Of a DNA stretch of 64,000 nt, positions 8,893-20,525 are shown piece after piece. The stretch's first letter is position 1. The number at the start of each line of letters is the position of its first letter. The notes beneath the pieces were generated by a model. The model ran no database searches and was not told the origin of the DNA. It worked only from the letters and a program-made list of their open reading frames with translations. A program made the translations under genes and the position numbers. The DNA is from Bradyrhizobium sp. OK095 (GTDB lineage Bacteria > Pseudomonadota > Alphaproteobacteria > Rhizobiales > Xanthobacteraceae): contig NZ_FOBX01000007.1 of assembly GCF_900109945.1 (NCBI RefSeq), positions 248,001-312,000 on the forward strand. Reading direction: 5' to 3'.

Positions 8893-8907
8893 GTTCATGA
8901 TTTGTTT
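8893..8907 (-). promoter_or_regulatory. Second, degenerate LexA operator
   Basis: GTTC-ATGATTT-GTTT is the reverse-orientation SOS box with one mismatch (GTTT for GTTC), 11 bases downstream of the perfect box. Two operators in front of lexA would give tighter autoregulation. Confidence 0.5.
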
Positions 8908-8981
8908 CGAGCATGTAGCGGCTTATTGCCGAATTCAGCGTCTCGGAATCGAACGACATCAACCGGGGGATTTTGGTCGAG

Positions 8982-9683
8982 ATGTTAACGCGCAAACAAT
9001 ACGAGCTCCTGCGGTTCATCAGCGAACGGCTGAAGGAAAGCGGCGTGCCGCCCTCCTTCGACGAGATGAAGGACGCGCTCGACCTGCGCTCGAAGTCGGG
9101 CATCCATCGCCTGATTACCGCGCTCGAGGAGCGCGGCTTCATCCGCCGCCTTCCCAACCGCGCCCGCGCCATCGAGGTGATCAAGCTACCCGAGCTCCAG
9201 GCCGCCGCCGGCAGCCGCCGCGGCTTCACGCCGAGCGTCATCGAGGGCAATCTCGGCAAGGTGCGCACGGCCTCCAGTCCGTCCGCTGACGAGGGCGAGC
9301 GTCCCGTCGCTGTGCCCGTGATGGGTCGCATCGCGGCCGGTACGCCCATCGAGGCGTTGCAGACCCGCAGCCACACCATCAGCGTGCCGCCCGACATGCT
9401 CGGCTCGGGCGAGCATTACGCGCTCGAAGTACGCGGTGACTCCATGGTCGAGGCCGGCATCCTCGACGGTGACATGGCGCTGATCCAGCGCAACGAAAGC
9501 GCCGACACCGGCGACATCGTGGTGGCGCTGATCGACGATGAGGAAGCCACCCTGAAGCGCTTCCGCCGCCGCGGCGCCTCGATCGCGCTCGAGCCGGCGA
9601 ATGCCGCCTACGAGGTCCGCATCCTGCCGCCCAACCGGGTCAAGATTCAGGGCAAGCTGATCGGGCTGTACCGAAAATACTGA
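8982..9683 (+). CDS. lexA: SOS repressor LexA
   Basis: A 233-residue repressor of the DNA-damage response that cleaves itself when stimulated by RecA filaments. The N-terminal winged helix-turn-helix is MLTRKQYELLRFISERLKES...PPSFDEMKDAL; recognition-helix residues are KSGIHRLITALEERGFIR. The S24 peptidase domain shows the Ala119-Gly120 cleavage bond (GRIAAGTP), the catalytic serine 154 (RGDSMVEAGI) and lysine 192 (EATLKRF). The ATG at 8982 follows GGGGGA at a reasonable distance; an upstream TTG at 8973 is too close to that site. Two operator-like sites precede the gene. Confidence 0.96.
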   Translation: MLTRKQYELLRFISERLKESGVPPSFDEMKDALDLRSKSGIHRLITALEERGFIRRLPNRARAIEVIKLPELQAAAGSRRGFTPSVIEGNLGKVRTASSPSADEGERPVAVPVMGRIAAGTPIEALQTRSHTISVPPDMLGSGEHYALEVRGDSMVEAGILDGDMALIQRNESADTGDIVVALIDDEEATLKRFRRRGASIALEPANAAYEVRILPPNRVKIQGKLIGLYRKY

Positions 9684-9700
9684 GCGCTCCACGCGCTTTC

Positions 9701-9746
9701 GATCGGCGTCGCCGATCCAAAATTGGAGCGGATGATTGTCCGCTCC
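9701..9746 (+). terminator. Twin hairpins after lexA
   Basis: Two perfect hairpins follow the lexA stop codon: GATCGGC-GTC-GCCGATC at 9701-9717 and GGAGCGGA-TGATTG-TCCGCTCC at 9725-9746. Neither has a long T-tract, though the second is followed by GGATAGTCTTTCTGG. They probably end the lexA transcript or protect its 3-prime end. Confidence 0.5.
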
Positions 9747-9865
9747 CGCTGGATAGTCTTTCTGGTTTCGCGCAGATTATCCGGCCCCTCTTCCAGCGCT
9801 ACATCCTCGCCATGCCGCACGAAGCAGCACCGCTTCGCAAGGCTTTAAGGGTTCGAGGAAAAATC

Positions 9866-10066
9866 ATGCGCAAGATCATCTTAAGTGCAGTCGCGGCGAC
9901 GCTGATAGCAGCATCAGCGCCGCAGGCTTTCGCCGCACAATCACGCCACCCTATCCGCAAAGAGACTGCGGCGAGCGAGCAATTCCGCAACGCCCACAAT
10001 GCCGTCGCGCAGCCATCGCTGCCGGGCTGGCAATATTCCGGCTGGTCGGCGCCCGCCGGGCGCTGA
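9866..10066 (+). CDS. Small secreted protein of unknown function
   Basis: A 66-residue protein with a clear Sec signal peptide (MRKIILSAVAATLIAASAPQ, cut likely after AFA in QAFAAQ), leaving a mature chain of about 42 residues rich in alanine, glutamine and proline. The ATG at 9866 follows GAGGAA at good spacing. No family recognised. It stands alone between lexA and an unknown protein gene. Confidence 0.75.
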   Translation: MRKIILSAVAATLIAASAPQAFAAQSRHPIRKETAASEQFRNAHNAVAQPSLPGWQYSGWSAPAGR

Positions 10067-10256
10067 CACGCGCCTCCCGAATGCACGGGAGCGGGCTTTG
10101 TTCCCGGTGCATTTGAAAAAGATATTGTGATCCTGCCTGCGGATCCAAGCCGCAGATTTGCCCACAACCAAGCAGACGCTGACGGGCTTCCACTCTGATA
10201 GAGGCCTGCGCCTCGAGAGGAGGCGCGGGTTGCTATCTTCGAATGAGGAGCACCCG

Positions 10257-10688
10257 ATGTGTGACTACAGCCTGCACGCCGTCGCGACGCGTCCCGCAGA
10301 AGTTGGCGAGACCATCGTCACGACAAATTTCCGCGGCACCTCGACGCGCGGCTTCGCCTCCGAAGCCGATCTCTCCGTCGCGGTCTGCCTGCTGCCGGGA
10401 ACGGAGCTCGCCTTCGCCGACAGCGTCCGCTACGACAATCGCTGGATCTGGACACGCACCATCAACTCGCGCGTCGGCAAGTTCGGCAAAATCGATCCGC
10501 ACATCCCCGATCGCCATCATGATGCGATCGAATTTCCCGACGGCAAATACGTGCTGGTGACGCAGCTCGTCGAAGGCCAGCGCGCAACCGTGCTGCAATT
10601 GCCGGTGACCCAGCCGCTCGGCGAGCGCGAGCACAAGCCTGAGATCATTGCCGAGAGGCCAACGATCAGACGCCTGCCGATCGGCTGA
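10257..10688 (+). CDS. Conserved hypothetical protein of 143 residues
   Basis: Begins MCDYSLHAVATRPAEVGETI; I recall similar MCDYSLH starts in annotated Bradyrhizobium hypothetical proteins but no assigned function. There is no signal peptide or membrane segment, so it is likely cytoplasmic. The central part (DADRYDNRW-like IWTRTINSRVGKF) and the C-terminal half are beta-rich by eye. The ATG at 10257 has a strong ribosome binding site (GAGGAG). The downstream interval to the GAF gene contains only a hairpin. Confidence 0.8.
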   Translation: MCDYSLHAVATRPAEVGETIVTTNFRGTSTRGFASEADLSVAVCLLPGTELAFADSVRYDNRWIWTRTINSRVGKFGKIDPHIPDRHHDAIEFPDGKYVLVTQLVEGQRATVLQLPVTQPLGEREHKPEIIAERPTIRRLPIG

Positions 10689-10735
10689 CGCAGCTCCCCC
10701 CGGCTCTCCGGTCGGGGTCAGGATTGAAATCGCCA

Positions 10736-10755
10736 TCGCCGGCCGTAGCCGGCGA
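10736..10755. terminator. Possible hairpin terminator
   Basis: TCGCCGGC at 10736-10743 and GCCGGCGA at 10748-10755 form an 8-bp GC-rich stem with a CGTA loop, 48 bases after the preceding stop codon. No T-tract follows. Confidence 0.3.
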
Positions 10756-10913
10756 CGTGGTGGTCTTTGTGTCTCCGGAAATCCCGATCCGCCACGCCTC
10801 CCCGTCGCACGAAGTTTGCGCGGCCCTGCCTGAATTTTGAACGTCCGTTTCGCCGGCAAATGGCCGATGCTCTCTCGGCTGGTGTCTTGGGCTCGAGACG
10901 GCGGGCACGTTCG

Positions 10914-11858
10914 ATGAAAACCTTCATTCGCGTCGTTGAACTCTGGGTGCCTGACCGGACGCGCACGCGGCTGGAATTCGGCGGCGGCCTCTACGGCGAC
11001 GAGGGCCTCTCCGCCTTCAAGGCCGTGAGCGAGGGCTTGCACTTCGGTTATGAGGAGGGACTTCCCGGCAAGGCCTGGGCAAGCGGCCACCCCGTGATCC
11101 TCACCAAATTCGCCAATTCCTATTTCAAGCGGACCGATCAGGCGCTCGCGGCCGGCCTCACCTGCGGCGTGGCGGTGCCGGTATTCTCGGGCGAATTCCT
11201 GCAAGCCGTCATGGTGCTGTTCTGCGGCGACGACGCGGCGCATGTCGGCGCGATCGAGCTCTGGCACAACGATCCCGACACCTCCCACGAGATGGGGCTC
11301 GTCGACGGCTACTACGGCACCGCCGACATGTTCGAGTTCAACTCCCGCCACACCAGATTTCCGCGCGGCTTCGGCCTGCCCGGACGCACCTGGAAAGCCG
11401 GCCTGCCGTTGATCGTCAAGGACCTGCACAGCACCAAGAGTTTTCTGCGCTGGGAAGAGGCCGCCGAGATCGGGATCAATCTCGGCGTCGGCGTGCCCTA
11501 CCGCACCGGCAGCGACCAGACCTGGGTGCTGACCTTCCTCTCCGCGCAGGCAACGCCAATTGCGCGGCGCTTCGAGATCTGGGTCCCGAACGAGGGCCGC
11601 ACGGCGCTGGTCTTCCGCGCCGGCGATTGCAGCGCGCAGACCGACCTTGCCGCGCTCTACGCGAACAAATCCATCGCCAAAGGCGACGGCAGCATCGGCG
11701 GAGCCTGGGCGACCGGCATGCCTGCGCTCAACGACGATCTCGCGCATGACGGTTCGATCGCGGCGGCCGAGGCCCGCGCAGCCGGGCTGGGCCAGATGGT
11801 GGCCCTGCCGGTGATCGGAAGCGCCGGGCTCGACGCCGTGCTGGCCTGGTACCTGTAG
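10914..11858 (+). CDS. Protein of three GAF-like repeats
   Basis: A 314-residue soluble protein. Three segments share one pattern: (E/I)(L/I)W-start, a G(L/S)(P/I)G(K/R/G)(A/T)W motif, and a hydrophobic end strand. Repeat 1 is about residues 8-104 (VELWVPD, EGLPGKAWASGHPVI, CGVAVPVFSG), repeat 2 about 110-210 (IELWHND, FGLPGRTWKAGLPLI, LGVGVPYRTG), repeat 3 about 217-314 (FEIWVPN, GSIGGAWATGMPAL, MVALPVIGS). The GLPGxxW and G(V/L)xVP elements are those of GAF domains, which bind small ligands. No catalytic or DNA-binding part is attached, so its output is unknown. The ATG at 10914 is chosen because the family-like sequence begins immediately after it. Confidence 0.75.
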   Translation: MKTFIRVVELWVPDRTRTRLEFGGGLYGDEGLSAFKAVSEGLHFGYEEGLPGKAWASGHPVILTKFANSYFKRTDQALAAGLTCGVAVPVFSGEFLQAVMVLFCGDDAAHVGAIELWHNDPDTSHEMGLVDGYYGTADMFEFNSRHTRFPRGFGLPGRTWKAGLPLIVKDLHSTKSFLRWEEAAEIGINLGVGVPYRTGSDQTWVLTFLSAQATPIARRFEIWVPNEGRTALVFRAGDCSAQTDLAALYANKSIAKGDGSIGGAWATGMPALNDDLAHDGSIAAAEARAAGLGQMVALPVIGSAGLDAVLAWYL

Positions 11859-11867
11859 CCGATCCGC

Positions 11868-14147
11868 TCAATCGTCGGCCTGCAAATCGGCCTCGGACGG
11901 CGTCGCGTCCGGGTTACGGGGCGCCGCCGCCTGCGGCGCAAGGCTCGTACCGAAATCAGCCTCGCGGGCGATAGAAGGTGACCACGGGCGGTCAGTGCCT
12001 CCAGCTTTCACCGCCTGAACCGCAAAGCCGTCGCCGTGCCTTATCAGCGCCAGCGCCCCTTGCGCGGCAAGACGCTGCCGGTCGACCACCATCGCCGCGC
12101 AATCCGGTGGCGCCGGGCGCGCCGTCACCACCAGTGCAGCGCGGCTGCAATCGTCCGCCAGCGCGTCGATGCGCAAGGCCAGCGCGACCAGCCGCCCGTC
12201 GGCGAGCGGCGTCACGCAGCCGGTCTCGTCACACGACACGCCGTCGGCCAGCGCGCTACTACCGGCATCGCGCCGATCGGCGTCGGCAGCTAACCACTCC
12301 TTCAGCAGAAAGCTGTCCTTGCTCGTCCTGATCAAATGTAGCTGCCCATCCCTGCCCCGCACCGCGACGCTCTGACCGTCGCCGGCGATCAGGATGTCAG
12401 GCTGCCGCACCGACAGCCCCCAGACGATCGCGACCAGCAGCACCAGCGCGCCGGACCAGCGCAACGGCGTGCGCAGCAGGCCCATGACGATGATCCCGAG
12501 GCTGGCCACAATCAGCGGCGCGATGCCGAAAGCCGGCAGGCTGCCGACCGCGCCAGGCAACGCCGCCACCCAGCGCGTGACCGCGATCATCCAGTCGATG
12601 CCGATCCCCATCAGCCACCAGAACGGGCTATCCAGCCCGAAGGGCGCCGCGAGCAATCCCAACAGCCCCGCCGGCATCACCAGCGCCGAGACCACCGGCA
12701 TTGCACCGAGATTGGCAAGCACGCCATACGGCGTGACACGGTGGAAATGGAAGGCCGCATAGGGCGTGGTCGCAAGCCCGGCGATCATCGAGGCCATGAA
12801 AAGCATCGCGATCTCGCGGCCGCCCCACATCGCAATGCGCGCAGTCGTCGAATGATCGGGCGATGCAAACAGGTTCGGCATGCCGACCTGCACCAGCGCG
12901 ACCAGCCCGAGCGTTGCCGCAAACGACATCTGGAAACTCGGATGCACCAGCGCTTCCGGCGCCACCGCGAGCACGATCAGGGCTGCCACCGCCAGCGTGC
13001 GAAAGGTGATGGCGCGGCGATCGACCATCACCGCGATCAGCACCACCGCTGTCATGAAGAACGATCTTTGCGTCGCGACCTCCGCGCCCGAGAGCAACAG
13101 GTAGAATGCAGCCGCGACCAGCGCAGCGCCGGCAGACCATTTCTTGATCGCGAAGCCGACCGCCAGTCCCGGAATCGGCGCGAGCAGCGCACGCACCGCG
13201 AAGAACACCACGCCGGCGACGACGGCCATGTGATAGCCGGAGATCGAGAGCACGTGGCCGAGCCCTGAGATGAACATCGCGTCGTTGACGGGCGTGGTGA
13301 TCGCATCGCGCCGGCCCGTCAGCAGTGCGGTTGCGATGGCGCGGTTATCGCCGCCGAGCGTGGCGCGGATGCGCGCATCGATCGCATCGCGCAGGCCCTG
13401 CATCATCGCGGCATAGCGCAGCCTGATGCCGCCGGTCTCTGGCGGCGCCGCCACATTGATCGCGCCCATGGCGAAACCGGACGCGCCGATGCCCTGGAAA
13501 AACATGTCGCGCGAGAAATCATAGCTGCCGGGACGCAGCGGCGATAGCGGCGGCATCAACCGCGCCTTCAACTGCACGAAGCTGCCGACCTCGGGCGCCG
13601 TCCCCTTGCGCACCGAGAGGCGGACACGCTCGAGCTTGACGTCACTGCGCTGCGCTTCCATCGCGGTGACGCGCAACACGAAGCGGTCGGTGCGCTCGCG
13701 GATGTCGCGGGTCTCGACGAAGCCCGACAGCGACACCGAATAAAGCGGCTTTGCCAGCACGGTGTGGGCGATCCGCGCGGTCTTCCAGGTCGCCATGGCA
13801 AAACCGGCCGCGACCGCCGCGATCATGATGGCGGGCGCAAACAGCCGGCTCCGGCGAAGCAGAACCGCACCAAGCACGAGCGCGACGGCAGTTGAAGCAA
13901 CGACCCACAGCACCGGCTCATGATCGGCGGCAAAATAGAGCGCGATCCCGCAACCGAAGGCCACGGGCACCCACGGCAACAGCCGCCCGGCGCCGGCTTC
14001 AGCGCGCACCCAGGCGCGCAGCGTCTCGGCCAGCGATGTCCAGAGATCGAAGCCCGCAGGCGCGAGCCCGCCCGCGGACGTGGCGCGGCCCACGGGCCAA
14101 GTGCCCGCTAACCCCTGGGACCGTACTGGCCGGCCCGGCTCCGCCAT
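11868..14147 (-). CDS. comEC: ComEC/Rec2-family DNA-uptake membrane protein
   Basis: A 759-residue polytopic inner-membrane protein of the ComEC family, the channel through which single-stranded DNA enters during natural transformation. An N-terminal DUF4131-type region precedes the competence domain, recognised by LLTGRRDAITTPVNDAMF, SGLGHVLSISGYHMAVVAGV and about ten membrane helices. The C-terminal soluble part after residue ~590 corresponds to the metallo-beta-lactamase-like region but has no HxHxDH motif, so any nuclease function is doubtful; this degenerate form is common in Rhizobiales as far as I recall. The ATG at 14147 is preferred to a GTG at 14156. No other competence genes are near. 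Confidence 0.88.
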   Translation of the reverse strand: MAEPGRPVRSQGLAGTWPVGRATSAGGLAPAGFDLWTSLAETLRAWVRAEAGAGRLLPWVPVAFGCGIALYFAADHEPVLWVVASTAVALVLGAVLLRRSRLFAPAIMIAAVAAGFAMATWKTARIAHTVLAKPLYSVSLSGFVETRDIRERTDRFVLRVTAMEAQRSDVKLERVRLSVRKGTAPEVGSFVQLKARLMPPLSPLRPGSYDFSRDMFFQGIGASGFAMGAINVAAPPETGGIRLRYAAMMQGLRDAIDARIRATLGGDNRAIATALLTGRRDAITTPVNDAMFISGLGHVLSISGYHMAVVAGVVFFAVRALLAPIPGLAVGFAIKKWSAGAALVAAAFYLLLSGAEVATQRSFFMTAVVLIAVMVDRRAITFRTLAVAALIVLAVAPEALVHPSFQMSFAATLGLVALVQVGMPNLFASPDHSTTARIAMWGGREIAMLFMASMIAGLATTPYAAFHFHRVTPYGVLANLGAMPVVSALVMPAGLLGLLAAPFGLDSPFWWLMGIGIDWMIAVTRWVAALPGAVGSLPAFGIAPLIVASLGIIVMGLLRTPLRWSGALVLLVAIVWGLSVRQPDILIAGDGQSVAVRGRDGQLHLIRTSKDSFLLKEWLAADADRRDAGSSALADGVSCDETGCVTPLADGRLVALALRIDALADDCSRAALVVTARPAPPDCAAMVVDRQRLAAQGALALIRHGDGFAVQAVKAGGTDRPWSPSIAREADFGTSLAPQAAAPRNPDATPSEADLQADD

Positions 14148-14243
14148 TCCCTGCACCTGATGATACGCAACGGAGGCTAGAGGCTACCGGAACGTGCAGG
14201 TGGGCGAATAGCGGTACGGATCAGGAACAGAGCGTGACAGCCC

Positions 14244-14477
14244 CTACTTTTCCTCTTCCATCGTCACGGCTACATCCGCCTTGGCCGAGAGCCGGACCTT
14301 GTTGCCCTCGATGTCGGCGACGAGGCCCTTGTCGATGAAGTGATGGTGGCCCTTGTGGCTGCCCTCGCCGCTGTCCTTCTTGGTCAGCTTGATGCGGTTG
14401 CCTTCGACCTTGTCGACCGTGCCGATGTGGACGCCGTCGGCGCCGATGACTTCCATATGCTCTGCGATGTTCTGCAT
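14244..14477 (-). CDS. DUF2171 domain protein
   Basis: A 77-residue acidic cytoplasmic protein with the DUF2171 pattern: HMEVIGADGVHIGTVDKVEG, RIKLTKKDS and HHHFIDKGLVADIEGNKVRL, a PRC-barrel-like small beta fold. The start at 14477 has AAGGAA upstream; a start at 14501 adds 8 unsupported residues. Function unknown; such proteins often appear among stress-induced genes, but no stress promoter was recognised here. Confidence 0.82.
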   Translation of the reverse strand: MQNIAEHMEVIGADGVHIGTVDKVEGNRIKLTKKDSGEGSHKGHHHFIDKGLVADIEGNKVRLSAKADVAVTMEEEK

Positions 14478-14565
14478 GGTGGGTTCCTTGCTTGAATCCA
14501 CCTCAACGCGCTGGCAGCGCGTTCGTTGCTTGCGCGAAATGACGATGCCGTGCGCGGCGGGCTCA

Positions 14566-14952
14566 TCAGATCAGCGGCGCCTTCCCCGAAGCGTGGTGAT
14601 TGACGATTTTCCAGTCGCCGTCTTCGCGCACGATGACCCAGCTCATCTTGACGACGAGATCGGGCCGTTCGCCCGCGAGGTCGAACGAGACGGTCGCACC
14701 CATGTTGATCAGCTCCGGTCCCGCTTGCGCCGCCTGCACCTCGGAGAACGTCGCGCTCGGCTTGCGCCAGCGCGGGAGGCCGTTGGCATAGTCGGCGACG
14801 CCGTCCCTGCCCCGATAGAGCTTTGGGTTGGAGCCGAAGAAGAACGCGTCCTTCGCATAGAGCGACGACAGCGCGGCGGCATCGAGCGTCGCGAAGCCGG
14901 CGCACCATTTCGCGATGATGGCGGAAACGATGGCGTCGGCTTCGTTGCTCAT
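14566..14952 (-). CDS. SnoaL/DUF4440-like protein (SgcJ/EcaC family)
   Basis: A 128-residue protein of the NTF2-like fold: an N-terminal helix (AIVSAIIAKWCAGFATLDAA) followed by SLYAKDAFFFGS and the C-terminal strand pair MSWVIVREDGDWKIVNHHAS typical of SgcJ/EcaC proteins. The pocket residues give no clue to a substrate. It begins 14 bases after the glnS stop codon and is therefore probably co-transcribed with glnS. The ATG at 14952 is preferred to a TTG at 14961. Confidence 0.82.
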   Translation of the reverse strand: MSNEADAIVSAIIAKWCAGFATLDAAALSSLYAKDAFFFGSNPKLYRGRDGVADYANGLPRWRKPSATFSEVQAAQAGPELINMGATVSFDLAGERPDLVVKMSWVIVREDGDWKIVNHHASGKAPLI

Positions 14953-14966
14953 ATGCCCCAACCCTG

Positions 14967-16643
<1,677 letters not shown>

Positions 16644-16798
16644 TACGAAAATCCTGTAGGGAAATCAGCGATCCTTCTGCCAAATTCGCGTGGCTGAGCC
16701 AAGAGATTAAGCAAGGCCTGGCAGGTCCGCCGTCGGGCTTTAGTTATGCGCGGGTCCTGTTATATACCACCGCTTCCAATGCATAGGCCCTGCCAAGA

Positions 16799-18226
16799 AT
16801 GACCGATTCCGTCGTCACCCGCTTTGCTCCTTCCCCGACCGGCTTCCTCCATATCGGGGGCGCCCGCACGGCGCTGTTCAACTGGCTCTATGCGAAAAAG
16901 CACGGCGGCAAGATGCTGCTCCGGATCGAGGACACCGACCGGGAGCGCTCCACCGAGGCCGCGATCGACGCCATCCTCGACGGATTGAAGTGGCTGGAGC
17001 TCGGCTGGGATGGCGAGGTCATCTACCAGTTCAGCCGCGCCGCCCGCCACCGCGAGGTCGCCGAGCAGCTGCTCGCCGACGGCAAGGCCTATCGTTGCTA
17101 CGCCACCGCCGAGGAGCTGACCGCCATGCGCGAGAAGGCGCGCGCCGAGGGCCGCACCCGCCTCTATGACGGCCTGTGGCGCGACCGCGATCCGATAACC
17201 ACCCCTAGCAACGTCAAGCCGACCATCCGCCTGCGCGCGCCGCAGACCGGCGAGACCGTGATCGAGGACCAGGTCCAGGGTCGCGTAGTCTGGCAGAACG
17301 AGAACCTCGACGACCTCGTCCTGCTGCGCGGCGATGGCAATCCGACCTACATGCTCGCAGTGGTGGTGGACGACCATGACATGGGCGTCACCCATGTCAT
17401 CCGCGGCGACGATCATCTGATCAACGCCGCCCGCCAGAAGCAGATCTACGATGCGATGGGCTGGACCCTGCCAAGCATGTCCCACATCCCGCTGATCCAC
17501 GGCCCGGACGGCTCAAAACTGTCCAAGCGGCACGGCGCGCTCGGCGTCGATGCCTACCGCGCCATGGGATACCTGCCGGCCGCGGTCCGCAACTACCTCG
17601 TCCGGCTCGGCTGGAGCCATGGCGACCAGGAGATCTTCTCAACCGAGGAGATGATCGCGGCGTTCGATCTCGCCAGCGTCGGCCGCGGCGCGGCGCGCTT
17701 CGATTTCGCCAAGCTGGAGAACCTCAACGGCCACTACATCCGCCATGCCGACGATCAATCACTCGTGAAGGCGTTCGAGGACGTGCTCGACCACGTCGTC
17801 CCCGCCCGCGACGAGCTTAAGGCCAAGTTAAACGACACCACGCGCGCGCAGCTCCTGAAGGCCATGCCGGCCCTGAAGGAGCGCGCCAAGACGCTGATCG
17901 AGCTGATCGACAGTGCCTATTTCATCTTCGCCGACCGGCCGCTTGAGCTCGATCCCAAGGCGGCGGCCCTGCTGACGCCGGAGAACCGCAAGCTGATCGG
18001 CCAGCTTCATTCCGCGCTGGAGAATGTCGAGACGTGGGGTGCGGCCAATGCGGAGGCGGCGCTGCGCGCCTTTGCCGAGGAAAATAGTCTCAAGCTCGGC
18101 GCGGTCGCCCAACCGTTGCGGGCGGCGCTGACCGGACGGTCGACGTCGCCTGGTATATTTGAGGTTTTGGACGTGCTGGGACGCCAGGAAAGCCTGGGCC
18201 GGCTACAGGATCAAGCCAAGGACTAG
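16799..18226 (+). CDS. gltX: Glutamyl-tRNA synthetase
   Basis: A 475-residue class I synthetase that charges tRNA(Glu). RFAPSPTGFLHIGGARTALF contains the HIGH-equivalent, LLRIEDTDRERS follows, and KLSKRHGALGVDAYR is the KMSKS motif. The C-terminal helical anticodon-binding region is complete. It reads toward gltA on the same strand with a 157-base gap (18227-18383), where I found no convincing terminator. Confidence 0.96.
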   Translation: MTDSVVTRFAPSPTGFLHIGGARTALFNWLYAKKHGGKMLLRIEDTDRERSTEAAIDAILDGLKWLELGWDGEVIYQFSRAARHREVAEQLLADGKAYRCYATAEELTAMREKARAEGRTRLYDGLWRDRDPITTPSNVKPTIRLRAPQTGETVIEDQVQGRVVWQNENLDDLVLLRGDGNPTYMLAVVVDDHDMGVTHVIRGDDHLINAARQKQIYDAMGWTLPSMSHIPLIHGPDGSKLSKRHGALGVDAYRAMGYLPAAVRNYLVRLGWSHGDQEIFSTEEMIAAFDLASVGRGAARFDFAKLENLNGHYIRHADDQSLVKAFEDVLDHVVPARDELKAKLNDTTRAQLLKAMPALKERAKTLIELIDSAYFIFADRPLELDPKAAALLTPENRKLIGQLHSALENVETWGAANAEAALRAFAEENSLKLGAVAQPLRAALTGRSTSPGIFEVLDVLGRQESLGRLQDQAKD

Positions 18227-18383
18227 GCTACGACGTAAGTCGACCATGCGCGGCGCCATCTTGCAGCGCACACAGCAATAATATACCCATCTGACCCGTA
18301 CCTTCTGGAACATCCGGCCTGCCCCATTATGTCATCGGGGCCTTCCGGGTCCGGCCCGTTTCACCTTACATCGGGGACCTCTG

Positions 18384-19688
<1,305 letters not shown>

Positions 19689-19712
19689 GTCTTGAGCCAA
19701 TACGGCTCTCGG

Positions 19713-19747
19713 AACGGCGCCATCGCAAGATGGCGCCGTTTTCGTTT
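19713..19747 (+). terminator. Intrinsic terminator of gltA
   Basis: AACGGCGCCATC at 19713-19724 and GATGGCGCCGTT at 19729-19740 form a perfect 12-bp stem with a GCAA tetraloop, followed by TTCGTTT. It starts 25 bases after the gltA stop codon. It may also serve the converging gene at 19760. Confidence 0.88.
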
Positions 19748-19759
19748 ATCTGCCGATCG

Positions 19760-20236
19760 CTACTTCTCGGGCATCATCGATGAGTGGAGATGGTCGATCT
19801 TCCAGGTGCCATCCTCGTAGCGATAGATGAAGGAGTAGCGCGCCTTCACGTCCGATTTGCTGCCGCTCGCGGGATCAGTGAGCGATACGGTCCACGTACC
19901 GACACGACTCGCCGTGCGGCAATCGATCTCGATCGTGGACGTGTCGATGCGGCCGACCGGGTTGTTCTTGAGGAATTTCACGAAATAGTCGTTCACCTCG
20001 TCTCGTGTCGTTCGCGGTGAATTGGAGACCGTCGCCAGCAAGACGGGATGCTTCGTGAAGAGAGCCGTGACCTTCGCGGGGTCCTTGGTCCCCCAGGAAT
20101 CGTTGAATTTTGCGAACAAGCCTGCAATCTGCTTGTCGTCGACAACAGGGCAACTCTGGCTCTTGGCCTGCGCTGCGGTTGTCACACCGGCAAGCACGGC
20201 CACGGCAATCGATACAACCTTAACGATTTTAGACAT
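19760..20236 (-). CDS. Exported SnoaL/DUF4440-like protein
   Basis: A 158-residue protein with a Sec signal peptide (MSKIVKVVSIAVAVLAGVTT, cut near AQA-KS) and an NTF2-like domain: KQIAGLFAKFNDSWGTKDPA, then KARYSFIYRYEDGTWKIDHL, typical of SgcJ/EcaC. Two cysteines in the mature chain (SCPV and IDCRTAS) could form a disulfide in the periplasm. The start has GGGAGGA upstream. No operon partner. It is a distant relative of the cytoplasmic protein at 14566. Confidence 0.85.
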   Translation of the reverse strand: MSKIVKVVSIAVAVLAGVTTAAQAKSQSCPVVDDKQIAGLFAKFNDSWGTKDPAKVTALFTKHPVLLATVSNSPRTTRDEVNDYFVKFLKNNPVGRIDTSTIEIDCRTASRVGTWTVSLTDPASGSKSDVKARYSFIYRYEDGTWKIDHLHSSMMPEK

Positions 20237-20477
20237 AAACTTACGTCCTCCCTTGTTTCAAGCCAGCTGCACGCAAGGCTTTTCCCGGCGGGATGAAAGA
20301 AGCGAGCATCAAACTTGAGCTCCGATCCCACCTCTTGCCGCTCGCTGGATCACTACCGCGATTATCTTCATAAGCTGATAACGCCGTGCAGCCCCCGAGC
20401 GGTCGCCATCGTAAATTGCCCGCCCTGATTTTGCTGCCGCGCACAACAACAAGTCGATGCATAGCGCCCACGAGCGC

Positions 20478-20525
20478 TTGACAGTTGAAACGCTCCGCGC
20501 GCAAATTCTTACTCTAAGTAAGAAT
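20478..20525 (+). promoter_or_regulatory. Promoter and palindromic operator of the ROK regulator
   Basis: A perfect -35 hexamer TTGACA lies at 20478-20483; with a 17-base spacer the -10 region would be the weak GCAAAT at 20501-20506. Overlapping the expected transcription start is a perfect inverted repeat, ATTCTTACT at 20505-20513 and AGTAAGAAT at 20517-20525 with a CTA centre. Its right arm runs into the first possible ATG (20524). A 21-bp AT-rich palindrome is the kind of site ROK repressors bind, so autoregulation is likely. The rest of 20237-20477 shows nothing I can name. Confidence 0.65.

Noticed and set aside
10233..11747. A 504-codon minus-strand frame across two plus-strand genes.
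   Set aside because: Antisense of the MCDYSLH protein and the GAF-repeat protein; composition is that of a shadow.
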